In this document: positions 1-6,097 of the stretch, piece by piece
Numbering within the stretch: the stretch's first letter is position 1
Layout: each line of letters opens with the position of its first letter
DNA from: an uncultured Oscillospiraceae bacterium
GTDB taxonomy: Bacteria > Bacillota > Clostridia > Oscillospirales > Oscillospiraceae
DNA length: 15,883 nt
Direction: 5' to 3'
NCBI GenBank assembly: GCA_910577915.1
Contig: CAJTOM010000059.1
Location: 1 to 15,883, forward strand
Position numbers and translations under genes: made by a program
Notes under the pieces: model-generated
What the model saw: the letters and a program-made list of their open reading frames with translations, nothing else
Told to the model about the DNA's origin: nothing
Database searches by the model: none

Positions 1-93
1 GGAAAAGGGGATATTCTGGCCAAGCTGCGCAAAGAAGCAAAGAAAGCTGACCGGGTTTATCTTGCCACGGACCCGGACCGGGAGGGAGAGGCC
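1..93 (+). pseudogene. topA: Fragment of DNA topoisomerase I (TopA), cut at both ends
   Basis: Frame 1 from the window edge reads GKGDILAKLRKEAKKADRVY followed by LATDPDREGEA. This is the TOPRIM segment of bacterial type IA topoisomerase, where the DxD acidic pair and the following Glu bind Mg2+ for DNA cleavage and religation. About 31 residues are visible. The family normally continues with an ISWHL-like stretch, but here the match stops after GEA at about base 93, and the next bases already belong to the antisense U32 gene. The 5' end runs off the window. It is therefore a slice and not a working gene. The join may be an assembly chimera or a real rearrangement; homology of the slice is clear, its genomic placement is doubtful. 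Confidence 0.75.
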
Positions 94-1257
94 GGGATCC
101 AGGGTCAGGTCCACACGTTCCGGGCGGAAGGGGGTGCCGCCGGTCTTGGCCAGACGGGCGCGGACCTCCTCCGGGTCCAGGGGGCGGGTGTGTGCGGGGG
201 CGGGGACGGGGCCCTGGGCGGCGGCGGTCTGGCCGCCGGGGCCGGAGACCGTGAGGCGGCAGGGGATGCCCGCGCGCAGCTCCGCCGCCATGGTCACGGG
301 GACGGTGCGGCTGTCCTCACGGTTGTAGGCATTGCGGGCCTCCTGGAAAAGAGCGAAGGGGTCCGGGGCGCTCTCAGAGCGAACGCCGAACATCTGGGGG
401 CCGGGGCGGCCCTGCCAGTAGGCGTCGGTGAAGCCATCGCGGGAGAAGGCCAGGGCCAGACGGTCCAGCTCCCGGGAGGTGGGGAGGCGGTCCTCCCGGA
501 GAAGATCCGCGTAGATCCGGGTGACCACCGCCACGTACTCCGGGCGCTTCATGCGGCCCTCCAGCTTCAGAATGGAGACGCCCATGTCCCGCATATCCCG
601 GAGATGGCCGGCCAGACAGGCGTCCTTCAGGCTGAGCGGGTGGGAGACAGGGCCGCCGTCCACACGGCAGGGCAGACGGCAGGGCTGGGCGCACAGGCCC
701 CGGTTGCCGCTGCGGGAGCCAATGAGGGCGCTCATGGCGCACTGGCCGGACCAGCACATGCACAGGGCCCCGTGGGCAAAGACCTCAATGGCGATGGGAC
801 TGCGGGCGCAGATGCGGGCCACGCTGTCCCGGTCCAGCTCCCGGCCCAGGACCACACAGCCCATGCCCAGCTCCGCCGCACGCTCCACGCCGGAGAGGGT
901 GTGGACCGTCATCTGGGTGGAGCCGTGGAGGGGCAGGTCCGGGAACATGGTCCGGGCCAGGGCCGCCAGGCCCCAGTCCTGGACAATCACACCGTCTACG
1001 CCGCAGCGGGAGGCCAGACGCAGCATGTCCGCCGCCGCTGCCAGCTCCCGGTCCGAGGGGAGGGTGTTCAGGGTCAGATACACTTTTACGCCGCGGATGT
1101 GGCAGTAGTCCACCGCCTGGGGCAGCTGTTCGGCGGTGAAGTTCTTCGCGCCGCGGCGGGCGTTGAGTTCGCCGCAGCCCAAGTAGACGGAATCCGCCCC
1201 GTTCTGAACGGCGGCCACCATGGCCTCCCAGTGGCCGGCGGGCGATAAGAGCTCCAT
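94..1257 (-). CDS. U32-family peptidase/hydroxylase-like protein, 3' end missing
   Basis: The minus-strand frame starting at 1257 begins MELLSPAGHWEAMVAAVQNG and stays open to the window edge, but homology should end near base 94 where topA sequence begins. About 388 residues are visible. The U32 signature is present at residues 158-176 (EVFAHGALCMCWSGQCAMS), followed by the cysteine-containing GLCAQPCR stretch (about 187-193) and LSLKDACL...LKLEGRMKRPEYVAVV. Members of this family (RlhA, TrhP, UbiU-like) hydroxylate RNA or cofactors, and older annotation calls them collagenase-like peptidases; the exact substrate here is unknown. The start codon overlaps the zapA stop by one base (TGATG), which implies translational coupling. 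The C-terminal part, usually several hundred residues more in Clostridia, is not in the window. Confidence 0.88.
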
Positions 1258-1571
1258 CACTTCTTCTGCTGGAGCTTGAACAGCTCCCGGCGGCACTCGC
1301 TGAGCTCGCTCTTAGCCTTGTTGGCGTCGTCCAGATAGTCCTTGAGCTGGCTGCGGAGGTTCTCCGTGCTGGCCTGCTGCTTGAGAAGCTGGTCGGCCAG
1401 ATTGGCGGCGGCCAGAACCGCCGCGTCCAGACGGCCCACACGGCCGGAGGCCATGATCTCCCCCATCTCCGCGTCCACCATGGCGGCCACCTTCTGCATG
1501 TAGGAGGGGCTCTCCTCCGCCATGAGGGTGTAGTCGTCGCCGCAGATGCTGACTGTAATCCGATTCGCCAT
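1257..1571 (-). CDS. zapA: Cell division protein ZapA
   Basis: A 104-aa protein beginning MANRITVSICGDDYTLMAEE. ZapA binds FtsZ at the division septum and promotes bundling of FtsZ filaments. The N-terminal beta-rich head (about 1-40, with the typical V-x-I-x-G-x-x-Y-x-L pattern), the alanine-rich helix around LDAAVLAAANLADQLLK (48-64) and a C-terminal charged coiled coil ending LQQKK all fit the family and its usual length. A longer in-frame start exists at 1637, but the ATG at 1571 has a strong GGGAGGA site just upstream and matches family N-termini, so it is preferred. The stop overlaps the U32 start (TGATG). The zapA-U32 pairing is common in Clostridia. A promoter lies at 1610-1637. Confidence 0.9.
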   Translation of the reverse strand: MANRITVSICGDDYTLMAEESPSYMQKVAAMVDAEMGEIMASGRVGRLDAAVLAAANLADQLLKQQASTENLRSQLKDYLDDANKAKSELSECRRELFKLQQKK

Positions 1572-1609
1572 TCTCGCGTCCTCCCTCTGTACATGATTTT
1601 GCATTCTAA

Positions 1610-1637
1610 AGTATAGCAGATTCTCCCAGAAAAGCAA
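1610..1637 (-). promoter_or_regulatory. Sigma-A-type promoter for zapA
   Basis: On the minus strand, -35 TTGCTT (1632-1637) and -10 TATACT (1610-1615) are separated by 16 bp. The start of zapA lies about 39 bp downstream of the -10 box. Hexamer match and position support it; no transcript data. Confidence 0.6.
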
Positions 1638-1676
1638 TTGGAAATGTGTAAAGGAACAGTAAATTCTCAGCAGACA

Positions 1677-1892
1677 TCAGCAGACGGGGGGCGCGCCGCC
1701 GGTGAGGCTGAGAACCAGGCGGGCCCCAACCCGCATGCCGTCGAGGAGCCCCACCCAGCGGGCGGCGTCGCTCAGCTCCTCCACCGTGCGGTCGGGGGGC
1801 AGATCCTCCTCAATGGGAAGGTCCAGGTTCGTGAAGCAGCAGGCAAGCTGCTTCAGATTCGCGCGGCGCAGAAATTTCGTCATGTCGTCCAT
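1677..1892 (-). CDS. Small protein of unknown function, 71 aa
   Basis: A 71-aa minus-strand ORF starting MDDMTKFLRRANLKQLACCF. The ATG at 1892 has a GGAGGAAA site about 8 bases upstream. A perfect-consensus promoter lies at 1955-1983, which makes this a real and probably well-expressed gene. I do not recognise the family. The sequence looks like a small soluble helical protein: an amphipathic N-terminal helix, an acidic stretch (IEEDLPPDRTVEELSDAARW) and a hydrophobic C-terminal helix around VGLLDGMRVGARLVLSL. It has two adjacent cysteines and one terminal cysteine. No signal peptide or clear membrane segment is seen. It diverges from the HTH gene at 2065, so the HTH protein could regulate it, but that is inference from position only. 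Confidence 0.75.
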   Translation of the reverse strand: MDDMTKFLRRANLKQLACCFTNLDLPIEEDLPPDRTVEELSDAARWVGLLDGMRVGARLVLSLTGGAPPVC

Positions 1893-1954
1893 CGGTTTGT
1901 TTCCTCCATAAAAATTTGAATCATTTTTGTTTTCTTTAGATTCATATGAGGTGT

Positions 1955-1983
1955 ATTATAGTCACTATTCATTCTTTTGTCAA
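1955..1983 (-). promoter_or_regulatory. Perfect-consensus sigma-A promoter for the 71-aa gene
   Basis: On the minus strand, TTGACA (1978-1983) and TATAAT (1955-1960) are separated by exactly 17 bp. This is the ideal vegetative promoter. The predicted start near 1948 gives a leader of about 55 nt before the ATG at 1892. Confidence 0.85.
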
Positions 1984-2003
1984 TACACAAAGAAACAAAT
2001 CAG

Positions 2004-2032
2004 TTGATTTTGCAAAGATTTTCCGCTATATT
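2004..2032 (+). promoter_or_regulatory. Sigma-A-type promoter for the XRE-like gene
   Basis: TTGATT (2004-2009) and TATATT (2027-2032) with a 17-bp spacer, about 32 bp upstream of the ATG at 2065. It points away from the promoter at 1955-1983; only about 20 bp separate the two -35 boxes, so one bound regulator could affect both. Confidence 0.65.
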
Positions 2033-2064
2033 AACAACACATACGTTGCAGGAGGTCAGTTAAA

Positions 2065-2286
2065 ATGGGAATGGCAGTCAAGGTAAAAATGCTGATGGCG
2101 GCGAGGGGACTGACGCTGTCCGCGCTGGGCGAGAGGATGGATCCGCCCACATCCGGGCAGAATATCGGGCGGAAAATCAGACATGACAACCTCAGCGAAA
2201 GCGATCTGGCGGCCATTGCCAAGGCATGCGACGCCAGGTTCGAGGGCGTGTTTGTGCTCAACGACACGGGGATGGAGATTCGGTAG
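2065..2286 (+). CDS. Small XRE/Cro-type helix-turn-helix protein, 73 aa
   Basis: A 73-aa protein that is almost entirely one HTH domain. The pattern VKVKMLMAARGLTLSALGERM (about 5-25), then QNIGRKIRHDNLSESDLAAIAKAC (32-55) and a C-terminal FVLNDTGMEI tail resembles the small Cro/CI-like proteins common in Clostridia. It probably binds DNA as a dimer, and its target is unknown. The ATG at 2065 has AGGAGGT at 2050-2056 with 8-nt spacing, the best possible signal; an alternative ATG two codons later is less well placed. It is divergent from the 71-aa gene and lies 135 bp upstream of lrgA, with a repeat between. It has no effector domain, so any regulation of neighbours is a guess from position. 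Confidence 0.8.
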   Translation: MGMAVKVKMLMAARGLTLSALGERMDPPTSGQNIGRKIRHDNLSESDLAAIAKACDARFEGVFVLNDTGMEIR

Positions 2287-2327
2287 AGCCGGGCCGCCCG
2301 CAGGCACCGCAGGGCTTAAAAGAGCCC

Positions 2328-2394
2328 CCAATAGACCCGCCCAGAGTGCTATTAAAAGTTCTTTTTGATTCTTTTTCTTTCAAGAAAAAGAATG
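2328..2394 (-). repeat. R1 repeat, copy 1 (inverted), with perfect 12-bp hairpin
   Basis: Read on the minus strand, this 67-bp element matches copy 2 (3484-3550, plus) at 61 of 67 positions by my hand alignment. It contains a perfect inverted repeat, ATTCTTTTTCTT / AAGAAAAAGAAT, at 2368-2379 and 2382-2393 with a 2-nt centre, followed on the minus strand by CAAAAAGAACTTTT and a G-rich tail. The two copies face each other across lrgAB. Confidence 0.85.
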
Positions 2395-2421
2395 AATACC
2401 GACAGAAAAGAGTAACCAGCC

Positions 2422-2787
2422 ATGAAATACCTGAAGCAAGCCGTCATCATCGCCGCCGTGACCGCAGCGGCGGAAGGAATCAAGTATGTGGTACCGCTGC
2501 CGGTGCCGGCGAGTATCTATGGGCTGATCCTGCTGTTTGGGCTGCTCAAGAGCGGAGTTCTGCGGCTGGAGGAGGTAGAGGACGTGGGGGGGCTGCTGCT
2601 GGAGCTGATGCCGCTGCTGCTGGTGCCGGCGTCGGTGAGCTTTTTGACGGCGGCGGACACCATCGGGGAGATGCTGGCGCCGGTGCTGATAATGGGATTT
2701 ATCGGCACAGCGGCGGTGATGGCCGTCACGGGTCGGGTGGCCCAGGCGGGAATCCGGAGAGGGAAGGGGGACGGGAAGCGTGGGTGA
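2422..2787 (+). CDS. lrgA: CidA/LrgA-family holin-like membrane protein
   Basis: A 121-aa membrane protein with four hydrophobic segments (about 5-23, 28-46, 56-78, 84-106) and a basic C-terminal tail. The LPVPASIYGLILLFGLLKSG stretch (25-44) and ELMPLLLVPASVSFL (61-75) are the characteristic LrgA/CidA motifs. The family forms oligomeric inner-membrane complexes with LrgB-type partners and has been linked to murein hydrolase control, autolysis and, in several species, pyruvate uptake or export. The start has only a weak AAAAGAG-like binding site, but no better start is available and the N-terminus fits the family. It overlaps lrgB by 8 bases, so the two are one transcription unit. No LytSR-type two-component pair is in the window. 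Confidence 0.9.
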   Translation: MKYLKQAVIIAAVTAAAEGIKYVVPLPVPASIYGLILLFGLLKSGVLRLEEVEDVGGLLLELMPLLLVPASVSFLTAADTIGEMLAPVLIMGFIGTAAVMAVTGRVAQAGIRRGKGDGKRG

Positions 2788-3478
2788 GTACTTTGCCTAT
2801 TCGGACTACTTCGGGCTGCTTCTCTGCCTGGGTTCCTTTCTGGCGGCCCGGTGGATCAACGGAAGGATGGGGCGGGAGGTGTGCAACCCGCTGCTGTTCG
2901 CCACACTGGCCTGCGGGGCGGTGCTGGTGGGGACAGGGACGGAGTACGGGACGTTCTATGAGAGCGGGGCGGACAAGCTGGAGTTTCTGCTGACGCCGGC
3001 CACCATCTGCCTGGCCATCCCCCTGTACCGGCAGTTCGCCCTGCTGCGGAAAAACGGGGCGGCGGTGCTGGCGGGCTGCGCGGCGGGGGTCGCCGCCCAC
3101 ATGGCCGGGTGCGCGCTGATGCTGGTCCTCTACAAAATGGACGGGGCGGCCTACATCACCCTGCTGCCCAAGTCCATCACCACCGCCATCGGCAAGGGGC
3201 TCAGCCAGGAGCTGGGCGGCTACCCGGCCGTCACCATGGCCTCCATCATGGTCACCGGCCTCTTCGGCGCCGTAGCCGCGCCGGCTCTCCTCAAACTCTT
3301 CCGGATCACGGAGCCCCTGGCCCAGGGCCTCGCCATCGGCACCTCCTCCCACGCCGCCGGCACCAGCCGCGCCGTGGAGCTCGGCGACGTGCAGGGCGCC
3401 GCCAGCAGCCTCGCTATTGTGGTTACAGGACTGCTCACCGTTGTGGCCGCGCCGGTGATGGCGGGGCTGGCGGGGTAG
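2780..3478 (+). CDS. lrgB: LrgB-family membrane protein
   Basis: A 232-aa polytopic membrane protein starting with GTG, the start lying 8 bases inside the end of lrgA after a G-rich GGGGG/GGGA tract. The LrgB hallmarks are visible: FLLTPATICLAIPLYRQ (about 71-87), LLPKSITTAIGKGLSQELGG (129-148) and the glycine-rich TGLFGAVAAPALLKLF segment, followed by GTSSHAAGTSRA. Length matches the family (about 230). It acts with LrgA, probably as the transport or channel component of the pair. The gene ends just before R1 copy 2 and converges on the hemerythrin gene, with a bidirectional terminator between them. Confidence 0.92.
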   Translation: MGEYFAYSDYFGLLLCLGSFLAARWINGRMGREVCNPLLFATLACGAVLVGTGTEYGTFYESGADKLEFLLTPATICLAIPLYRQFALLRKNGAAVLAGCAAGVAAHMAGCALMLVLYKMDGAAYITLLPKSITTAIGKGLSQELGGYPAVTMASIMVTGLFGAVAAPALLKLFRITEPLAQGLAIGTSSHAAGTSRAVELGDVQGAASSLAIVVTGLLTVVAAPVMAGLAG

Positions 3479-3483
3479 GCATA

Positions 3484-3550
3484 CATTCTTTTTCTTGAAA
3501 GAAAAAGAATCAAAAAGAACTTTTGACAGCACCTTGGGCGGGGCTATGGG
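3484..3550 (+). repeat. R1 repeat, copy 2, with perfect 12-bp hairpin
   Basis: Same element as the minus-strand copy at 2328-2394. The hairpin arms are 3485-3496 and 3499-3510. It begins 6 bases after the lrgB stop. Six scattered differences separate the copies, all in the last 26 bp; the hairpin and the following AAAAAGAACTTTT are identical. Confidence 0.85.
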
Positions 3551-3673
3551 AGATTTTGGGGGACTTGCAGTGCCGGGGGGCGGGGATCTAAAGCCGGCCG
3601 CACGGCTCCGCCGCGCTGGGGGGCCCCTCCGAATTGCTGCGGCGGTGGGGAGGGGGGGAACCTCTGCTATCAT

Positions 3674-3716
3674 AAAAAACCCGTCTGCCGGGGAGAGGCA
3701 GACGGGATTTTTTATT
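3674..3716. terminator. Bidirectional Rho-independent terminator
   Basis: A perfect 10-bp stem, CCCGTCTGCC (3680-3689) and GGCAGACGGG (3697-3706), with a 7-nt loop. It has AAAAAA on its left and ATTTTTTATT on its right, so it gives a U tract in both directions. It separates lrgB (plus) from the hemerythrin gene (minus), whose stop codon lies at its edge. Confidence 0.9.
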
Positions 3717-5091
3717 GCTGTTTGGCTTTTTGTTTGGCCAGGAAGGCGTCAATCTCCTTTTTGATGTCGGCGGGCTTCGAGTTCTTGAGAAGATAGCCCG
3801 CGGGCTTGAGGGGCATGACCTTGATCATGCTCTCCGTATCCCGGCGGCCCGTGAGAAAGATGACGGGGACATCCTCAAAGGAGGGGTCCGAACGGAGCAT
3901 CTCCAGGGTCTGGCGGCCGTCGCATACCGGCATCTCGTAGTCCAGCAGCACCAGGTCCGGCCGGTCCAAGGTGATGGCGCGGATGGCCGCTACGCCGGAG
4001 TCCGCCACGGATACGTCGCAGTCCCCCTCCAGCATCTGCTTCATGCCCTGGCGAATGGTCATGGAGTCGTCCACCACCAGGACCTTCGGGCGGTGGTGCT
4101 TCGCGTCCCGCCTGTCCTGGGCCGCCCGCTCCTTCAGATACTGCTCCACCTCGTCCATGGAGGTCTCGTCCTCGATGGCCGCGCCGACCCCGTCCTCCAG
4201 AAGGTGGGGGGCGATGACGCAGTAGGCGAAATAGCCCGCGCCGCCGGTGTTGAACAGAAGGCTTACCTGGGGCGTCTCCTTCTCGATAATCTTCTGGAAC
4301 TGCTCGTAGCTGAGCAGGTTCTCGCCCTGGAGGGTGTAGGCGTCCATCTCCGGGAAGTGCTCCATGATCCGGCCCACAAACTGGCGGGCTGTGTACCGGG
4401 CTGCGTGGACCAGCATGCTGTCCAGCTTGTTGGTCTGGAGGCCCAGAGCCTTGCCTACGGTGTTCACCAGCAGATTCTCCTCGAAGACCAGGAGGATCTC
4501 CTGCTTTTTCTCGCCCTTCCCCGTGCCGTAGACCAGGCGGTAGTAGACCCCCCGGCCGAATTTTTCGCCGCCGTAGGCGTCGCTGATGAGCTGGGACTCC
4601 AGACGGAACATGTCGAAGACCAGCTGGATGATCACCTTCTTCATGGCCGTCAGCTCCTCGCCGGGCAGAAGGTTCTCCCACTTGCGCATGTGCTTGCCGG
4701 TGATGGAGAGGTCCTCCGTCAGGGTGTGGCCGATCAGCCAGCCGGCGCAGACTCCCAGGAAATGGTTGACCGCGTCCGGGGCGTAGCCCGTCCGCTCCAG
4801 CTCCTGCTCCAGGGCGGGCAGGGTGTTCTCCCGGAAGCCCTTGTGAATCAGACGGTGCTGCTCAAGGCCCTCGTAGCCGATGGACAGCATGTAGGCCTCC
4901 TCGTCCATGAAGTGCTTCATGGCGTGGCTGCGGAAATATTTGATGCCCTCCTGACAGGTCCACTGGCTGTCCTTTTCCTCTTCCCGGAAGGCAAAAAGCT
5001 TGTTGATGATCTTGAAAAGGCGCTGGTGCTCCTTGTCGATCATCTCCACGCCGATGTTGTATTCGTCCTTCCAAACAAATTGGGTGTCCAT
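3712..5091 (-). CDS. Bacteriohemerythrin fused to a C-terminal response-regulator receiver domain
   Basis: A 459-aa cytoplasmic protein with at least two recognisable domains. Residues about 1-140 are a complete bacteriohemerythrin: all seven di-iron ligand positions are present (H22, H60, E64, H79, H83, H122, D127), so it should bind O2, NO or sense redox. Residues about 336-455 are a REC domain with D341/D342, phospho-acceptor D384, T414 and K436. The middle (about 150-300) is unassigned; the order of hydrophobic strands and the LVHAARYTARQFVGRIMEHF helix faintly recall CheX/CheC phosphatases, a weak guess. The ATG at 5091 has GGAGGAG about 7 bases upstream; the longer frame to 5202 lacks a binding site and its extra 37 residues are unlike hemerythrins. 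There is no DNA-binding output domain, so it probably signals by protein contact. No kinase is nearby. Confidence 0.9.
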   Translation of the reverse strand: MDTQFVWKDEYNIGVEMIDKEHQRLFKIINKLFAFREEEKDSQWTCQEGIKYFRSHAMKHFMDEEAYMLSIGYEGLEQHRLIHKGFRENTLPALEQELERTGYAPDAVNHFLGVCAGWLIGHTLTEDLSITGKHMRKWENLLPGEELTAMKKVIIQLVFDMFRLESQLISDAYGGEKFGRGVYYRLVYGTGKGEKKQEILLVFEENLLVNTVGKALGLQTNKLDSMLVHAARYTARQFVGRIMEHFPEMDAYTLQGENLLSYEQFQKIIEKETPQVSLLFNTGGAGYFAYCVIAPHLLEDGVGAAIEDETSMDEVEQYLKERAAQDRRDAKHHRPKVLVVDDSMTIRQGMKQMLEGDCDVSVADSGVAAIRAITLDRPDLVLLDYEMPVCDGRQTLEMLRSDPSFEDVPVIFLTGRRDTESMIKVMPLKPAGYLLKNSKPADIKKEIDAFLAKQKAKQQ

Positions 5092-5107
5092 ATACACTCC
5101 TCCTCTG

Positions 5108-5164
5108 CTGCGGGTCCCGCGCCGCCCGCAGTCTCTCTGATAGGAGCCCCGCTTCACGGGGCTC
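5108..5164 (-). promoter_or_regulatory. Two hairpins in the leader of the hemerythrin gene
   Basis: On the minus strand the leader carries first GAGCCCC/GGGGCTC (arms 5158-5164 and 5144-5150, 7-nt loop) and then CTGCGGG/CCCGCAG (arms 5125-5131 and 5108-5114, 10-nt loop), directly before the ribosome binding site. No known riboswitch was recognised. A role in mRNA stability or translation control is possible but unproven. Confidence 0.4.
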
Positions 5165-5255
5165 AACGCGTAAAACTGACAAAAGATTGAATGAGACGGC
5201 ACATCACGATTCCTTCTCCTGTATCAACTCCTGTCCCCATTCATTTTATGCCGGT

Positions 5256-5284
5256 ATTATATAACAAGTACTTGGTCAATGCAA
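5256..5284 (-). promoter_or_regulatory. Probable promoter for the hemerythrin gene
   Basis: On the minus strand, TTGCAT (5279-5284) and a perfect TATAAT (5256-5261) with a 17-bp spacer. The predicted leader is about 155 nt, long enough to include the two hairpins at 5108-5164. The -35 side overlaps the palindrome GCAATTGC (5281-5288), a possible operator. Confidence 0.6.
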
Positions 5285-5341
5285 TTGCTTTTGCAATAAT
5301 TTTTGGGGCACTATTCCGGAAGATTTCCGGAGCGGGGCCCC

Positions 5342-5370
5342 TTGCGCCGGGGGCCGGGCCGTGGTACAAT
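5342..5370 (+). promoter_or_regulatory. Promoter for the GrpB-family gene
   Basis: TTGCGC (5342-5347) and TACAAT (5365-5370) with 17-bp spacing. The predicted transcription start near 5377 argues against the ATG at 5379, which would be leaderless, and for the GTG at 5400. Confidence 0.6.
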
Positions 5371-5399
5371 GAGATATTATGAGAAGAGAGGACGCGCAC

Positions 5400-5969
5400 G
5401 TGAAAAAAAGGCTGGAGGAGATGACCCTGGAGGAGCTGTGGACCCTCTTCCCCGTCCGGCTCACCGCCCACAGGGCGGAGTGGGCTGCGGCGTACCGGGA
5501 AATGGAGGCGGCGCTCCGGGCCGCCCTGGCGGGACGCGGGGCGCGGCGCATCAGCCACATCGGCAGCACCGCCGTGGAGGGGATCTGGGCCAAGCCCATT
5601 GTGGACATCCTGGTGGAGCTGGAGCCCGGCGCGCCTATGGAACCTGCGGCGGAGGCCGTGGAGAATATGGGCTTTCTGTGCATGTCGGCGGCGGAGGGGC
5701 GCATGGCCTTCAACCTCGGCTACACGGAGGAGGGCTTCGGAGAGCGGGTTTTCCACCTCCATCTCCGCCCCGCCGGGGACAACGGCGAGCTCTATTTTCG
5801 GGACTACCTCAACGCCCATCCCCCCGAGGCCGCCGCCTATGAGCGGCTGAAGCTGACCCTGTGGCGGATGTACCCCAGGGACCGGGACGGCTACACCGGG
5901 GCGAAGACGGCCTTCGTCCGGCGGCGCACCGAGCGGGCCAAGGCCCTCTGGCCGGACCGGTACCGCTGA
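5400..5969 (+). CDS. GrpB/UPF0157-family nucleotidyltransferase-fold protein
   Basis: A 189-aa protein if started at GTG 5400. The family core is clear: ISHIGSTAVEGIWAKPIVDILVEL, the nucleotidyltransferase-like GS plus DxD-type region, and later ERVFHLHLRP and LYFRDYLNAHPPEAAAYERLK, which are typical GrpB motifs. Biochemical function of the family is poorly known; it is sometimes linked to dephospho-CoA kinase fusions. An in-frame ATG at 5379 would add seven residues, but it has no binding site and sits two bases after the predicted transcription start, while the GTG has GAGAGGA about 8 bases upstream. The gene is preceded by its own promoter and followed by a 9-bp GC-rich hairpin (5971-5993) with no U tract. 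It is probably a single-gene unit. Confidence 0.88.
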   Translation: MKKRLEEMTLEELWTLFPVRLTAHRAEWAAAYREMEAALRAALAGRGARRISHIGSTAVEGIWAKPIVDILVELEPGAPMEPAAEAVENMGFLCMSAAEGRMAFNLGYTEEGFGERVFHLHLRPAGDNGELYFRDYLNAHPPEAAAYERLKLTLWRMYPRDRDGYTGAKTAFVRRRTERAKALWPDRYR

Positions 5970-6018
5970 CGGGGCGGCACGGTAGTGCGCCCCGCTGACG
6001 GCATATCGCCGGTATCCC

Positions 6019-6047
6019 TTGCAAATTTCCGCCGGACGGCGTACAAT
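6019..6047 (+). promoter_or_regulatory. Promoter for the GH1-like/GH13 operon
   Basis: TTGCAA (6019-6024) and TACAAT (6042-6047), 17-bp spacer, about 50 bp upstream of the ATG at 6098. The same -10 hexamer is used by the upstream GrpB gene. Confidence 0.6.
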
Positions 6048-6097
6048 GGGACAAACGCGTGGGGAACCGGCGCGACAAGGACAATGAAGGAGGAGCT

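Noticed and set aside
190..1248. Long plus-strand ORF of 352 codons opposite the U32 gene
   Set aside because: It is the antisense reading of a gene with a clear U32 signature; Gly/Ala/Gln-rich composition and no ribosome binding site.
2726..3673. Minus-strand ORF of 315 codons across lrgB
   Set aside because: Antisense of lrgB and of repeat R1; low-complexity His/Gln/Gly-rich translation typical of a GC-rich shadow frame.
3715..5190. Plus-strand ORF of 491 codons opposite the hemerythrin-receiver gene
   Set aside because: The minus-strand frame has all hemerythrin and receiver residues; the plus frame has none and is a mirror shadow.
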